Assembly: GCF_016592155.1 (NCBI RefSeq)
Contig: NZ_AP024237.1
Span: 3,968,001 to 4,032,000 of the forward strand
DNA length: 64,000 nucleotides
From: Mycobacterium heckeshornense
GTDB taxonomy: Bacteria; Actinomycetota; Actinomycetes; Mycobacteriales; Mycobacteriaceae
Reading direction: 5' to 3'
The first letter of the stretch is position 1. Every line of letters starts with the position of its first letter. Below the pieces are notes generated by a model. The model saw nothing but the letters and a program-made list of their open reading frames with translations, was not told the DNA's origin and made no database searches. Of the stretch, positions 56,222-64,000 are shown piece after piece. The translations under genes and the position numbers were made by a program.

Positions 56222-57553
56222 TCAGGCGTTTACCGACCCGGCGATGCGCAAGGCGAGCCGACGAGCAACCTCCTGGTCGGCGGCCTCCACCATGACCCGG
56301 ATTACTTGCTCAGTTCCCGAGGGGCGCAACAGAATTCGCCCGGTGTCACCTAGCTCGGCTTCTGCCTCGCGTACCGCGTCCTGCACCTGTGGCGCCGCCA
56401 CCGCAGCTGCTTTGTCGGCGACCTCGACGTTGATCAATACCTGCGGCAAGGATTGCATCGCCGAGGCGAGGCTGGCCAGCGACGAACCGGTCTGGGCCAT
56501 ACGCGACATCAGGCGCAGGCCGGTGAGGATGCCGTCGCCGGTGGTGGCCAACGCCGGCATGACGATATGGCCGGATTGCTCACCGCCAAGGCTGTAGCGA
56601 CCGACCCGCAATTCCTCGAGCACGTAACGGTCCCCGACGCCGGTGGTGCGGACGGTGACGCCGGCCGCGCGCATCGCCAGATGCAACCCGAGGTTGCTCA
56701 TCACCGTGGTCACCAAGGTGTTGTCGGCCAACTCCCCCGCTTCCTGCATTGCCAACGCCAGCACCACCATGATGTGGTCGCCGTCGACCACCTCGCCGTC
56801 GGCGTCGACCGCCAAGCACCGGTCGGCGTCGCCGTCGTGCGCCAAGCCCAAGTCGGCGCCATGAGCAAACACCGCCGACCGCAGCGACTCCAGATGCGTC
56901 GACCCACAGCGGTCGTTGATGTTGAGTCCGTCGGGTTCGGCGTTGATCGCGACGACACGAGCGCCGGCGGCCCGGTAGGCGCGCGGCGCGGCCACCGACG
57001 CCGCGCCGTGCGCGCAGTCGACCACCACGGTGAGTCCATCAAGTCGGACGGTGCCGGCCTTGCCCAGGTGACGCAGGTAGCGCTCCAGCGCGTCGTCGGC
57101 GTCGACGACCCGCCCGATGCCCGCGCCGATCGCGCGCAGTCCGGGCCCGGCAGCGACCAGTTCTTCGATCTGGTCTTCGGTGGCATCGTCGAGTTTGTGG
57201 CCGCCGGGCCCGAAGATCTTGATCCCGTTGTCGGGCATCGGGTTGTGCGACGCCGAGATCATCACCCCGAAGTCGGCGTCGTAGGCACCGGTCAGATACG
57301 CCACCGCCGGCGTGGGCAGCACCCCGGCCCGCAACGCGTCGACGCCCTCGCTGGTAAGCCCGGCGATCACCGCGGCTTCCAGCATCTCGCCGCTGGCTCT
57401 CGGATCGCGGCCGACCACGGCGACCGGGCGGCGGCCGATGCCCGTGCTGGTGAGCCGCCGGGCCGCCGCGGCACCCAGGGCCAGCGCCAGCTCGGCCGTC
57501 AACTCGCGATTGGCGACCCCGCGGACGCCATCGGTGCCGAACAGTCGACCCAT
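56222..57553 (-). CDS. glmM: Phosphoglucosamine mutase GlmM
   Basis: A 443-residue alpha-D-phosphohexomutase that converts glucosamine-6-phosphate to glucosamine-1-phosphate for UDP-GlcNAc, following GlmS. The start is [15 protein letters not shown]. The phosphoserine loop is ISASHNP, the metal loop is DGDADR, the sugar loop is GGEQSGH, and [11 protein letters not shown] binds phosphate. ATG 57553 is the family start; the in-frame extension to 57607 is unconserved. Confidence 0.96.
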   Translation of the reverse strand: MGRLFGTDGVRGVANRELTAELALALGAAAARRLTSTGIGRRPVAVVGRDPRASGEMLEAAVIAGLTSEGVDALRAGVLPTPAVAYLTGAYDADFGVMISASHNPMPDNGIKIFGPGGHKLDDATEDQIEELVAAGPGLRAIGAGIGRVVDADDALERYLRHLGKAGTVRLDGLTVVVDCAHGAASVAAPRAYRAAGARVVAINAEPDGLNINDRCGSTHLESLRSAVFAHGADLGLAHDGDADRCLAVDADGEVVDGDHIMVVLALAMQEAGELADNTLVTTVMSNLGLHLAMRAAGVTVRTTGVGDRYVLEELRVGRYSLGGEQSGHIVMPALATTGDGILTGLRLMSRMAQTGSSLASLASAMQSLPQVLINVEVADKAAAVAAPQVQDAVREAEAELGDTGRILLRPSGTEQVIRVMVEAADQEVARRLALRIAGSVNA

Positions 57554-57644
57554 GCGGACAAACCTCTCACAATTGACGGCCAGCTGCCCGTGCGACGGGA
57601 TAATCACCCATTCCGGCTCCCAACCGGTACCGGACCGTAACCGA

Positions 57645-58133
57645 TCAGCGCTTGCTGTACTGCGGGGCCTTGCGGGCCTTTTTCAGACCGTACTTCTTGC
57701 GTTCGGTGGACCGCGGGTCGCGGGTGAGGAAACCCGCCTTCTTCAGCACGGGCCGGTCGTCCGGATAGGCCACGATCAGGGCCCGGGCGATGGCCAGGCG
57801 CAGCGCACCGGCCTGACCGGACGGACCGCCACCGCCCAGGTGGGCATAGATGTCGAAGCTGTTGAGCCGGTCGACGGTCACCAGCGGAGCCTTGATCAGC
57901 TGCTGGTGCACCTTGTTGGGGAAGTAGTCCTCCAGGCTGCGGCCGTCCAGGTCGAACTTGCCGGTGCCAGGGACCAGCCGCACCCGCGCGACGGCTTCCT
58001 TGCGGCGACCGACCGTCTGGATAGGGCGTTCGACGACGAACGGTGCTTGCGTTTCCGGCGGCGGTGTCGCGGCAGGCGCCGAAGTCTCGGCGGCCGCGGT
58101 GTCGCCGGTGTCGGTCTCTGCGGTCTCGGTCAT
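57645..58133 (-). CDS. rpsI: 30S ribosomal protein S9
   Basis: 162 residues. An actinobacterial acidic N-terminal extension of about 38 residues (Thr/Ala/Glu-rich) precedes the S9 core, which begins [16 protein letters not shown]. The conserved basic end [12 protein letters not shown] reaches the P-site tRNA. ATG 58133 is preferred to the TTG one codon before. It follows rplM in the standard pair. Confidence 0.97.
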   Translation of the reverse strand: MTETAETDTGDTAAAETSAPAATPPPETQAPFVVERPIQTVGRRKEAVARVRLVPGTGKFDLDGRSLEDYFPNKVHQQLIKAPLVTVDRLNSFDIYAHLGGGGPSGQAGALRLAIARALIVAYPDDRPVLKKAGFLTRDPRSTERKKYGLKKARKAPQYSKR

Positions 58134-58227
58134 CAACGCCGCTCCTTGTCATCGCCTTGCATCGTCGTCGGCTGCGGTTCACCGGCGCCGCCCCTTGTCA
58201 TCGCTGCGCTCAGCATCGTCGGCGCGG

Positions 58228-58671
58228 TCACTGGGCCACCTGCTTGATCTGGTACGGGATCGGCTGCTGAGCGGCATGGGGATGGTCGGGGCCGGCGTAG
58301 ACGCGCAGCTTGCGCCTGAGCTGTCGGCCCAGCTTGTTTTTGGGCAGCATGCCGACGATCGCCTTCTCAACGACCCGATCGGGGTGTCTTTGCATCAGCT
58401 CGCCCAGCATGCGCTTGTGCAGACCGCCGGGATAACCCGAGTGGCGGTAGACCGGCTTGTTCTGCAGTTTGTTGCCGCTGACGGCGACCTTGTCGGCGTT
58501 GATGACGATGACAAAATCGCCGCCATCGACATTGGGAGTGAACGTCGGCTTGTGCTTGCCGCGCAGCAGCGTGGCTGCTGCCGCGGCGAGGCGGCCGAGC
58601 ACCACGTCCGTGGCATCGATGACGTACCACGTCCGCGTGGTGTCACCGGCCTTCGGCACGTATGTAGGCAC
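58228..58671 (-). CDS. rplM: 50S ribosomal protein L13
   Basis: 147 residues with the core [35 protein letters not shown] and [26 protein letters not shown]. It heads the rplM-rpsI operon. The 257 bases upstream to the esxT stop hold its promoter and leader; a small L13 leader structure is possible but was not computed. Confidence 0.97.
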   Translation of the reverse strand: MPTYVPKAGDTTRTWYVIDATDVVLGRLAAAAATLLRGKHKPTFTPNVDGGDFVIVINADKVAVSGNKLQNKPVYRHSGYPGGLHKRMLGELMQRHPDRVVEKAIVGMLPKNKLGRQLRRKLRVYAGPDHPHAAQQPIPYQIKQVAQ

Positions 58672-58928
58672 AGCGCTTACCTTCTTCTCTCGGGTTGGAT
58701 CCCGGTGCGAACCGGGTGCCGGTCAGGCGTCGACGGATCGGGGTGCTCTCGGCGACCGACGTTGACCCGGGCCCCGGCAGACCGCACGCCAACCGAGCAG
58801 CTTACCGGCGGCTATCCGCGCAGGTCAAAACGCCGCTACCGGGGGTGCGGCACCTGTGCATGGCTGTGTGTCCCGACGGCTCTCCTCCATCGGGACAACA
58901 CAGAGTCTGTTTTGAGGATCCGTTGGCC

Positions 58929-59225
58929 CTATCGCCTCCAGACGCTGGCCGCCCGGCGGTCAGCGCTGGCGACGTCGTCGGCGCCGTCGCGGACGGCATT
59001 GCCGAGATCGACCAGGATCTCGTTGAGCGCGCTGGCCGCTTGCTGCCACCTGAGCTGCTCGACGCGGTAGGCGGCGGCAGCTTCGCGGGTCCAGAGCTCT
59101 TGCAGCGGAGCAATCTGCGCTCTCAGGTCCTCCAGCGCGGCGTTGAAGCGGCCGGCCGTCGTGTGAATCTCCTGCCGAACGCCGTATTCGATTTCGGCAA
59201 AGTTGTATGACAGTACCGGGTCCAT
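58929..59225 (-). CDS. esxT: ESAT-6-like protein EsxT
   Basis: A 98-residue WXG100-family protein of the ESX-4 cluster, very close to recalled Rv3444c. It begins MDPVLSYNFAEIEY, and the helical hairpin has its turn at LQELWTREAAAAY, where Trp is kept but Gly of WXG is replaced by Arg. It pairs with EsxU, encoded 13 bases upstream, and is presumably exported through EccC4. Confidence 0.93.
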   Translation of the reverse strand: MDPVLSYNFAEIEYGVRQEIHTTAGRFNAALEDLRAQIAPLQELWTREAAAAYRVEQLRWQQAASALNEILVDLGNAVRDGADDVASADRRAASVWRR

Positions 59226-59238
59226 GGGCGCGGCCGAT

Positions 59239-59556
59239 TCAGATGTTTGCGCCGACGGTGCCGATGCGGTGAGCGTGGTTCTGGCCCGCCTCACGCAGCG
59301 TCGCCTCGTTGTAGCGGATGCTTTCCGCGATGCCGTGCAAGGCGTGGTAGAGCTTCATCGATTCGGTGTTCCAGCGTTGCACCACGTCTTTGAATCGAGT
59401 AGCCGCCAGCCCGCTCCACACCGTCGGCGGCACGCAGCTGACACGCCCGATAAACGCCGCCAGCATGGCTCGGATCTCCTCGTTGCGGGCGTCGGTCTTG
59501 GCAGCGACGGCATGCATCAGGCTGAAGTCGGTGCTGAGTGTGTTCGGTGTGCTCAC
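59239..59556 (-). CDS. esxU: ESAT-6-like protein EsxU
   Basis: A 105-residue WXG100 protein equal in recalled length to Rv3445c. It begins [18 protein letters not shown], and the turn [13 protein letters not shown] contains a true WxG motif. GTG 59556 is the family start; the in-frame extension upstream is unconserved. It forms a heterodimer with EsxT. Confidence 0.93.
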   Translation of the reverse strand: MSTPNTLSTDFSLMHAVAAKTDARNEEIRAMLAAFIGRVSCVPPTVWSGLAATRFKDVVQRWNTESMKLYHALHGIAESIRYNEATLREAGQNHAHRIGTVGANI

Positions 59557-59609
59557 ATCATCTACGACGACGGCCCCGCCGATGTGGTTCCACGCGATGG
59601 GGTATTTCG

Positions 59610-60824
59610 TCAGCGCAGCGCGTGGGCCGACCGCACGGCCCGCTCGCACACGTCACGGACGGCGCCTGCGCTGTCGGTCCGGCTCTGGCAGCCGATGCTG
59701 ATCCGCACCGGGCCGTCGAGAAGCACCGTCCAGCGGATGTCGTGCCCGGCGCGCACTTCCCGATACGTCACCGCGGGCCGCCCGGCGCTGGTCGCCGACG
59801 GATTGAAATCGACGAACACGCCCGGCGGCTCAGCGTCGATAGCGCGTTTCAACGACTCCGCGGCGACGGCAAGCGTTTCGTCGGCAACCGATGATTGGGT
59901 CACGTGCAGCGCCACCTCGGAATCGGTCGGCGACGTGAGCTGCACACGCGCCGACCCGGGCCCGGCGACGACACGCTTGACAGCCCAATGCGCCGGCACG
60001 CTCAGCGTGACCCGGCCCTCCACCAGGAAGGTCATCGGGATTTCGTTGGGTGCGCTCACCCGGTGACGTCCCCCTATGCTGAGACCAAGTATCGCCGCCG
60101 CTGCTGCAACAACGAGAAAAGCTGCGCGCGTGTGTTTTGTGTTTCGCCCCGTCGCGTGCGGGGCCTGGCGCGCGTCATGGTCACCACGAACGGACCATGG
60201 CCCCGCCGCAAGCCGCTGCAGCACTGCATCATCGACGTGCACCACCGTCAGATCGGCGCGACTGCGCCGCAGGCGTTCGGCGATCATCTGGCCCAATGCG
60301 GCAGCTCCGGCGACGGTGCTGGGCGCGTCGAGCACCACGGCCGCCGCCTGCGGCGCCGTCGCCGCGACGGCGCATGCCACCGCCTCGGCGACCGAGGCCG
60401 GCTGGCCGCGCCGCGGCTCAGCACCAACCGTACTGGCGATGACGGCGACCACACTGCTTGCGATCTCGACAATCACCGTGGTATGCGGTGGATTTGGGGA
60501 CGCCCGGGCCAGCAACCACGACCGCCGCCGCGTTGTCACGGTGTCGGCCAGCTGCCGGGCGGCGGCCGTGATCACGTCAACGCGCGAGGTCGCCCACCAC
60601 GATGGGTGGACGACGGCAACCGAGCGCTGACAGCCACCGAGCAGAGACCGCAATACCGTGGACCACAGCGATTCGACGCTAACCGGCCGCTCGCCGACCA
60701 AGACCACGGTGTCGTCTATGGCCTCCAGTGCGTCCGCCACCAACTGGGCATCGGCATGGGCTGGTGCGCAATTTAATCGGCGGATGGTCCCAGGACCTGC
60801 CTCGATGATTGCCGGATCGGTCAT
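59610..60824 (-). CDS. Type VII secretion-associated protein (Rv3446c-like)
   Basis: 404 residues, as recalled for Rv3446c. The N-terminal half is an actin-like/ASKHA-type alpha-beta region of unclear function ([19 protein letters not shown]). A membrane segment lies at about 258-276 ([19 protein letters not shown]). The C-terminal outer domain of the TIGR03931 type has [21 protein letters not shown] and two Cys near the end. ATG 60824 overlaps the eccC4 stop by 4 bases. It is conserved in ESX-4 and ESX-3-like loci, role unknown. Confidence 0.88.
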   Translation of the reverse strand: MTDPAIIEAGPGTIRRLNCAPAHADAQLVADALEAIDDTVVLVGERPVSVESLWSTVLRSLLGGCQRSVAVVHPSWWATSRVDVITAAARQLADTVTTRRRSWLLARASPNPPHTTVIVEIASSVVAVIASTVGAEPRRGQPASVAEAVACAVAATAPQAAAVVLDAPSTVAGAAALGQMIAERLRRSRADLTVVHVDDAVLQRLAAGPWSVRGDHDARQAPHATGRNTKHTRAAFLVVAAAAAILGLSIGGRHRVSAPNEIPMTFLVEGRVTLSVPAHWAVKRVVAGPGSARVQLTSPTDSEVALHVTQSSVADETLAVAAESLKRAIDAEPPGVFVDFNPSATSAGRPAVTYREVRAGHDIRWTVLLDGPVRISIGCQSRTDSAGAVRDVCERAVRSAHALR

Positions 60825-63800
60825 GGGGGCGGGCTCCACGAGACCTGAACCCGCTGCAGGTCGCCGCGGGTGACCAAAACGCCACGTCCGGGCGGAAGCG
60901 GCGCCGGGCGAACGGAGCCGAAGAGTGGGCCGTCGTCGGGGTCGGCGCTCATCACCAGCCCCATGCAACCAAACTCCCGCATCCTGGCGAGCAGCGGTTC
61001 GAACATGGCGCGCATCGCACCTCCGCTGCGCCGCGCCACCACGAGGTGAAGGCCCAGATCTTTTGCGTACGGCAAGTATTCGGCGATCTTCTCAAGCCCG
61101 TTGCCTGCCGCAGCGTTGGCGACCAGATCATAGTCGTCGACGACGAGATACAACTCCGGTCCAGACCACCATGACCTGGTTCGCAATTGGTCTCGGGTGG
61201 CTTGCGGCGGGGGCATCCTTCGCCGCAGCACGGTCAGCAGTTCGGGCAGTAGGCCCTCCAGCGCCGTTGCCGATATGGCATAGCCGGCGAGATGGTCGGA
61301 CTCGACGACACCGAGCAGGCCGCGCCGGAAATCGACGATGACCACCCGCGCCTGGGCGGAAGTCTTGGTCCGGGTGATCTCACGACACAATGTCCGCAAT
61401 GCGGAGGTTTTGCCGCATTCGCCGTCCCCGATGATCAGCAGATGCTGGTGGTGGTCGAAGTCGACCGGGCAGGCTGCTAATCGGCGCGCCTCCAGACCCA
61501 GGAGGACATGACCGCCGAGTGCACCGCTCGCCCGTTGCAATACGGCATGATGCTCGATGAGCTCGGGCAGGAGCGGCACGGTGGGCGCGACGGCATCGCC
61601 ATAGGACCGTCGCAGCATCTCGCCCGACTGCATGCAGGCCTGCGCAAGTCCCGTGCTCGATTGCACGCCGTCGAGCCGTGGCAGCGCGATCAGCATGTGC
61701 AAGCCCTCGGGCGTGATGCCGCGACCCGGCTTGTCGTTGGGCACCCGTTGCGCGTGCTTGCGGTCCAGTTCAGAGTCTGCGGGATCGCCTAGCCGCAACT
61801 CGATACGGGTACCGATCTGATCCTTCAACGCCGGCCTGATCTCGGCCCAGCGTGACGCCGAGATCACCACATGCACCCCGAACGACAAGCCTTGTGCGGC
61901 AAGGACGATACACGCAGCTTCCAGGCCGGGGAAGTGTTGACACATGCTGGCCCACCCGTCGACGACCAGGAAAACGTCACCGAAGCGATCGGCGACTGAG
62001 CTCGTGTGTGGCTCTGCGCGCAAACATCGATACTGGGCCATCGAGTCGATCGAGTGCTCACGGAAAAGCGCCTCACGCGATCGAATGATCGACTCCAGTT
62101 CGTCGATCGTGCGCGCGACTAGGTCGGGCTGGGTCTTGCCGGCGACCGCTCCCACATGCGGCAGCGAATGCAGGGGCGCGAGCGCACCACCGCCAAAATC
62201 CAAGCAGTAGAACTGGACTCGCCGCGGATCATGTGTCGCGGCCAGTGCCATGACCAGTGCGCGTACGGCGGTCGATTTGCCTGATTGAGGGGCACCCACC
62301 ACGGCGACGTTGCCTGCCGCGGCGGACAGGTCGACGCTCAACGGTGTGCGCCGCTGCTCGTACGGGCGGTCCACGACGCCGATGGGCACGGTCAGGTCTG
62401 ACGATATCGGTTCGCCAACGGCGAGCCCGGCGTCGCGCAGCACGGCGTCCAGTGGCGGCGCAGCGGCCAGTGGCGGCAGCCATATTTGGTGGGCAGCCGG
62501 GCCATAGCGTGACAGTTCGTCCACCACGGCTTGCAGAACTGTAAGGCAGGACGCATCTGCGCCGCGTTCGACCGGGGCACCCGTGACTGGACCCATCGGT
62601 GCGGCAGTAAACTGCCGCACCACCGGCCGGGTCTGGTCGTCACCCGGGTCGGCGCGCGGCGTGCGCGGCGGATAGGGACCGGAGACAAACGCCGTTTGGA
62701 ATCGGACCAACTCGCCGTCTGCCGTCTGGAGGAATCCTGCGCCTGGCGTGGTCGGCAACTCGAAAGCATCCGGGCCGCCAAGCACGATGCGTGACTCGTT
62801 GGCGGAGAGGGTTTTCAGGCACACCCGATACGACAGGTGAGATTCCAGCCCGCGCAGCCTGCCCTCGTCGAGTCGCTGACTGGCCAGCAACAGGTGCATA
62901 CCCAGGGAGCGGCCGAGACGGCCGATCGCCAAAAAGGTGTCCGCGAAATCGGGATGCTGGCTGAGCAGTTCGGAGAATTCGTCGACGATGATGAACAAGG
63001 CCGGAAGTGCGGGCAAACGTGCGCCGGCGCGGCGGGCGCGCGCGTAGGCGTCGAGACTGACGAGATTGCCCGCCGTCCTGAGCAACTGCTGGCGCCGGTT
63101 CATCTCACCGGCCAGCGCGTCACCCATGCGGGCAACAAGCGGCGCTTCATCGGCGAGGTTGGTGATGACGGCGGCCACGTGTGGAGCTCGCTCCAGACCG
63201 AGAAACGTTGCACCGCCTTTGAAGTCAATGAGAACGAGGTTCAGCATGTCCGGCGGGTGCTGGGTCATCATGCCCAGCGCGACGGTGCGCAGCAGCTCCG
63301 ACTTGCCCGAGCCCGTTGCGCCGATGCACAGCCCATGCGGCCCCATGCCGTTTTCGGCAGCCTCCTTGATGTCGAGTTCGACCGGTCTGCCGTCGACCGT
63401 AGTTCCGAGCGGAACCCGCAGGCGTTCACGGTGTTTCAACCCAACCCACCGCCCCGGCGGATACAGCGCGGTGAGGTCGTCGATGCACAGCAGGTCCTGC
63501 CACCGCGTTCCACCCGTCCGCGCGCAGTCGCTGCCCGATCTGTGCGGGCGGTATGCGGCAAGCCGCCGGGCGCACGCCAGCGCTTCAGCCGCATCCAATC
63601 GGTCGGCACGGACCGGCATTGCCTGACCATCGGTGTCGTGGACGGTGACTTCCGCGCCGTTCACCCGCAGGCTGACGCATCTGGCATGTCCGTCGTCGGT
63701 ACCGGTCCCGAGCACCGTCAACCCGGTGGTTTCGGTGTCGTCATCGATCACGGCGACGACCACCGGTTGACTCAACAGCGCACCGGCGGCGGCTTCGGCC

Positions 63801-64000
63801 TCAGCGCGGGTCCGATACGCCATCCGGGCAGGCCCGCCACCATCGCTGGCCGTCGGATGTTGGTGGTGCGGTAGCCACTTCAGCCACTCCCAGTGACACC
63901 TATGGCAATCACTGATCGCCGCCGCGATCCGCAGACCGTCGGGGGCGTGCAACACGGCAAGCTGGCAGATCATCGCGCGCAGCAGTGCGCGTGCACGAGC
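60821..64000 (-). CDS. eccC4: ESX-4 secretion ATPase EccC4, N-terminus outside the window
   Basis: About 1060 residues lie in the window, and the frame stays open through 64000, so the ATG near 63973 is internal. EccC proteins are about 1200-1300 residues, so roughly 150-200 residues including the two membrane segments are missing. Three FtsK/SpoIIIE ATPase domains carry P-loops [18 protein letters not shown] and GDGECGKTS. The first has Walker B-like [15 protein letters not shown]. EccC recognises Esx substrates and powers export. Confidence 0.95.
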   Translation of the reverse strand, partial: ARARALLRAMICQLAVLHAPDGLRIAAAISDCHRCHWEWLKWLPHHQHPTASDGGGPARMAYRTRAEAEAAAGALLSQPVVVAVIDDDTETTGLTVLGTGTDDGHARCVSLRVNGAEVTVHDTDGQAMPVRADRLDAAEALACARRLAAYRPHRSGSDCARTGGTRWQDLLCIDDLTALYPPGRWVGLKHRERLRVPLGTTVDGRPVELDIKEAAENGMGPHGLCIGATGSGKSELLRTVALGMMTQHPPDMLNLVLIDFKGGATFLGLERAPHVAAVITNLADEAPLVARMGDALAGEMNRRQQLLRTAGNLVSLDAYARARRAGARLPALPALFIIVDEFSELLSQHPDFADTFLAIGRLGRSLGMHLLLASQRLDEGRLRGLESHLSYRVCLKTLSANESRIVLGGPDAFELPTTPGAGFLQTADGELVRFQTAFVSGPYPPRTPRADPGDDQTRPVVRQFTAAPMGPVTGAPVERGADASCLTVLQAVVDELSRYGPAAHQIWLPPLAAAPPLDAVLRDAGLAVGEPISSDLTVPIGVVDRPYEQRRTPLSVDLSAAAGNVAVVGAPQSGKSTAVRALVMALAATHDPRRVQFYCLDFGGGALAPLHSLPHVGAVAGKTQPDLVARTIDELESIIRSREALFREHSIDSMAQYRCLRAEPHTSSVADRFGDVFLVVDGWASMCQHFPGLEAACIVLAAQGLSFGVHVVISASRWAEIRPALKDQIGTRIELRLGDPADSELDRKHAQRVPNDKPGRGITPEGLHMLIALPRLDGVQSSTGLAQACMQSGEMLRRSYGDAVAPTVPLLPELIEHHAVLQRASGALGGHVLLGLEARRLAACPVDFDHHQHLLIIGDGECGKTSALRTLCREITRTKTSAQARVVIVDFRRGLLGVVESDHLAGYAISATALEGLLPELLTVLRRRMPPPQATRDQLRTRSWWSGPELYLVVDDYDLVANAAAGNGLEKIAEYLPYAKDLGLHLVVARRSGGAMRAMFEPLLARMREFGCMGLVMSADPDDGPLFGSVRPAPLPPGRGVLVTRGDLQRVQVSWSPPP

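Overview
The window is chromosomal DNA of a mycobacterium, most likely a slow-growing species related to the M. tuberculosis lineage. The base composition is high-GC throughout. The gene order follows, with gaps and insertions, the M. tuberculosis interval from Rv3370c (dnaE2) to Rv3447c (eccC4). Genus markers include WhiB3, an MmpS/MmpL pair, a GroEL1 with a His-rich tail, the DnaE2/ImuA'/ImuB mutasome genes with mycobacterial SOS boxes, and an ESX-4 cluster. Species cannot be fixed from sequence reading alone. M. tuberculosis names and lengths are recalled from knowledge, not searched.

Layout. 1-1.3 kb: start of an HxlR-type regulator, divergent from an SDR and a tautomerase. 1.3-7.1 kb: dnaE2 with a perfect SOS box, then otsB overlapping a lipoprotein of the beta-lactamase fold whose catalytic motifs are all lost. 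7.2-12.1 kb: htdY, lpqD, acrA1 and iunH; cmaA1, which lies between acrA1 and iunH in M. tuberculosis, is absent. 12.2-14.5 kb: imuA' with an SOS box, and imuB carrying two +1 frameshifts. 14.6-25.6 kb: guaA, a beta-phosphoglucomutase/GH65 pair, a TetR regulator divergent from a TauD-type sulfatase across a 36-bp perfect palindrome, choD, guaB3 and guaB2. 25.6-27.2 kb: an IS110-family element in the guaB2/DUF5319 divergent promoter region, with a long 5' noncoding end where a bridge RNA would be expected. 27.2-31.6 kb: DUF5319, rsdA-sigD, a hypothetical gene, whiB3 and a DUF1345 membrane protein. 31.7-34.7 kb: groES-groEL1 with a CIRCE element, and a secreted C39-like protease. 34.7-42.5 kb: a tightly overlapping minus-strand block: nnr, gadB, alr, alpha/beta hydrolase, tsaE, tsaB, rimI, tsaD.

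42.5-49.6 kb is an accessory segment not known to me at this place in M. tuberculosis: a Baeyer-Villiger monooxygenase coupled to an SDR, a rhomboid-like membrane protein, and mmpS-mmpL. 49.7-58.7 kb: glmS, a secreted protein with two 38-residue repeats, an alpha/beta-hydrolase fold protein lacking its nucleophile, an F420-type LLM oxidoreductase, a Rv3439c/Rv3440c-like pair, glmM, rpsI and rplM. 58.9-64 kb: ESX-4 genes esxT, esxU, the Rv3446c-like gene and eccC4, which runs off the window.

Functional themes are purine synthesis (guaA, guaB2, guaB3), amino-sugar and peptidoglycan precursors (glmS, glmM, alr), tRNA t6A modification (tsaB/D/E), SOS mutagenesis, redox and stress regulation (sigD/rsdA, whiB3, groE) and type VII secretion. 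I saw no tRNA or rRNA genes, CRISPR array, prophage or PE/PPE gene. The less ordinary points are the IS110 element with its probable CTG start, the double frameshift in imuB, the catalytically dead lipoprotein, the twin-repeat secreted protein and several clean palindromic operators.
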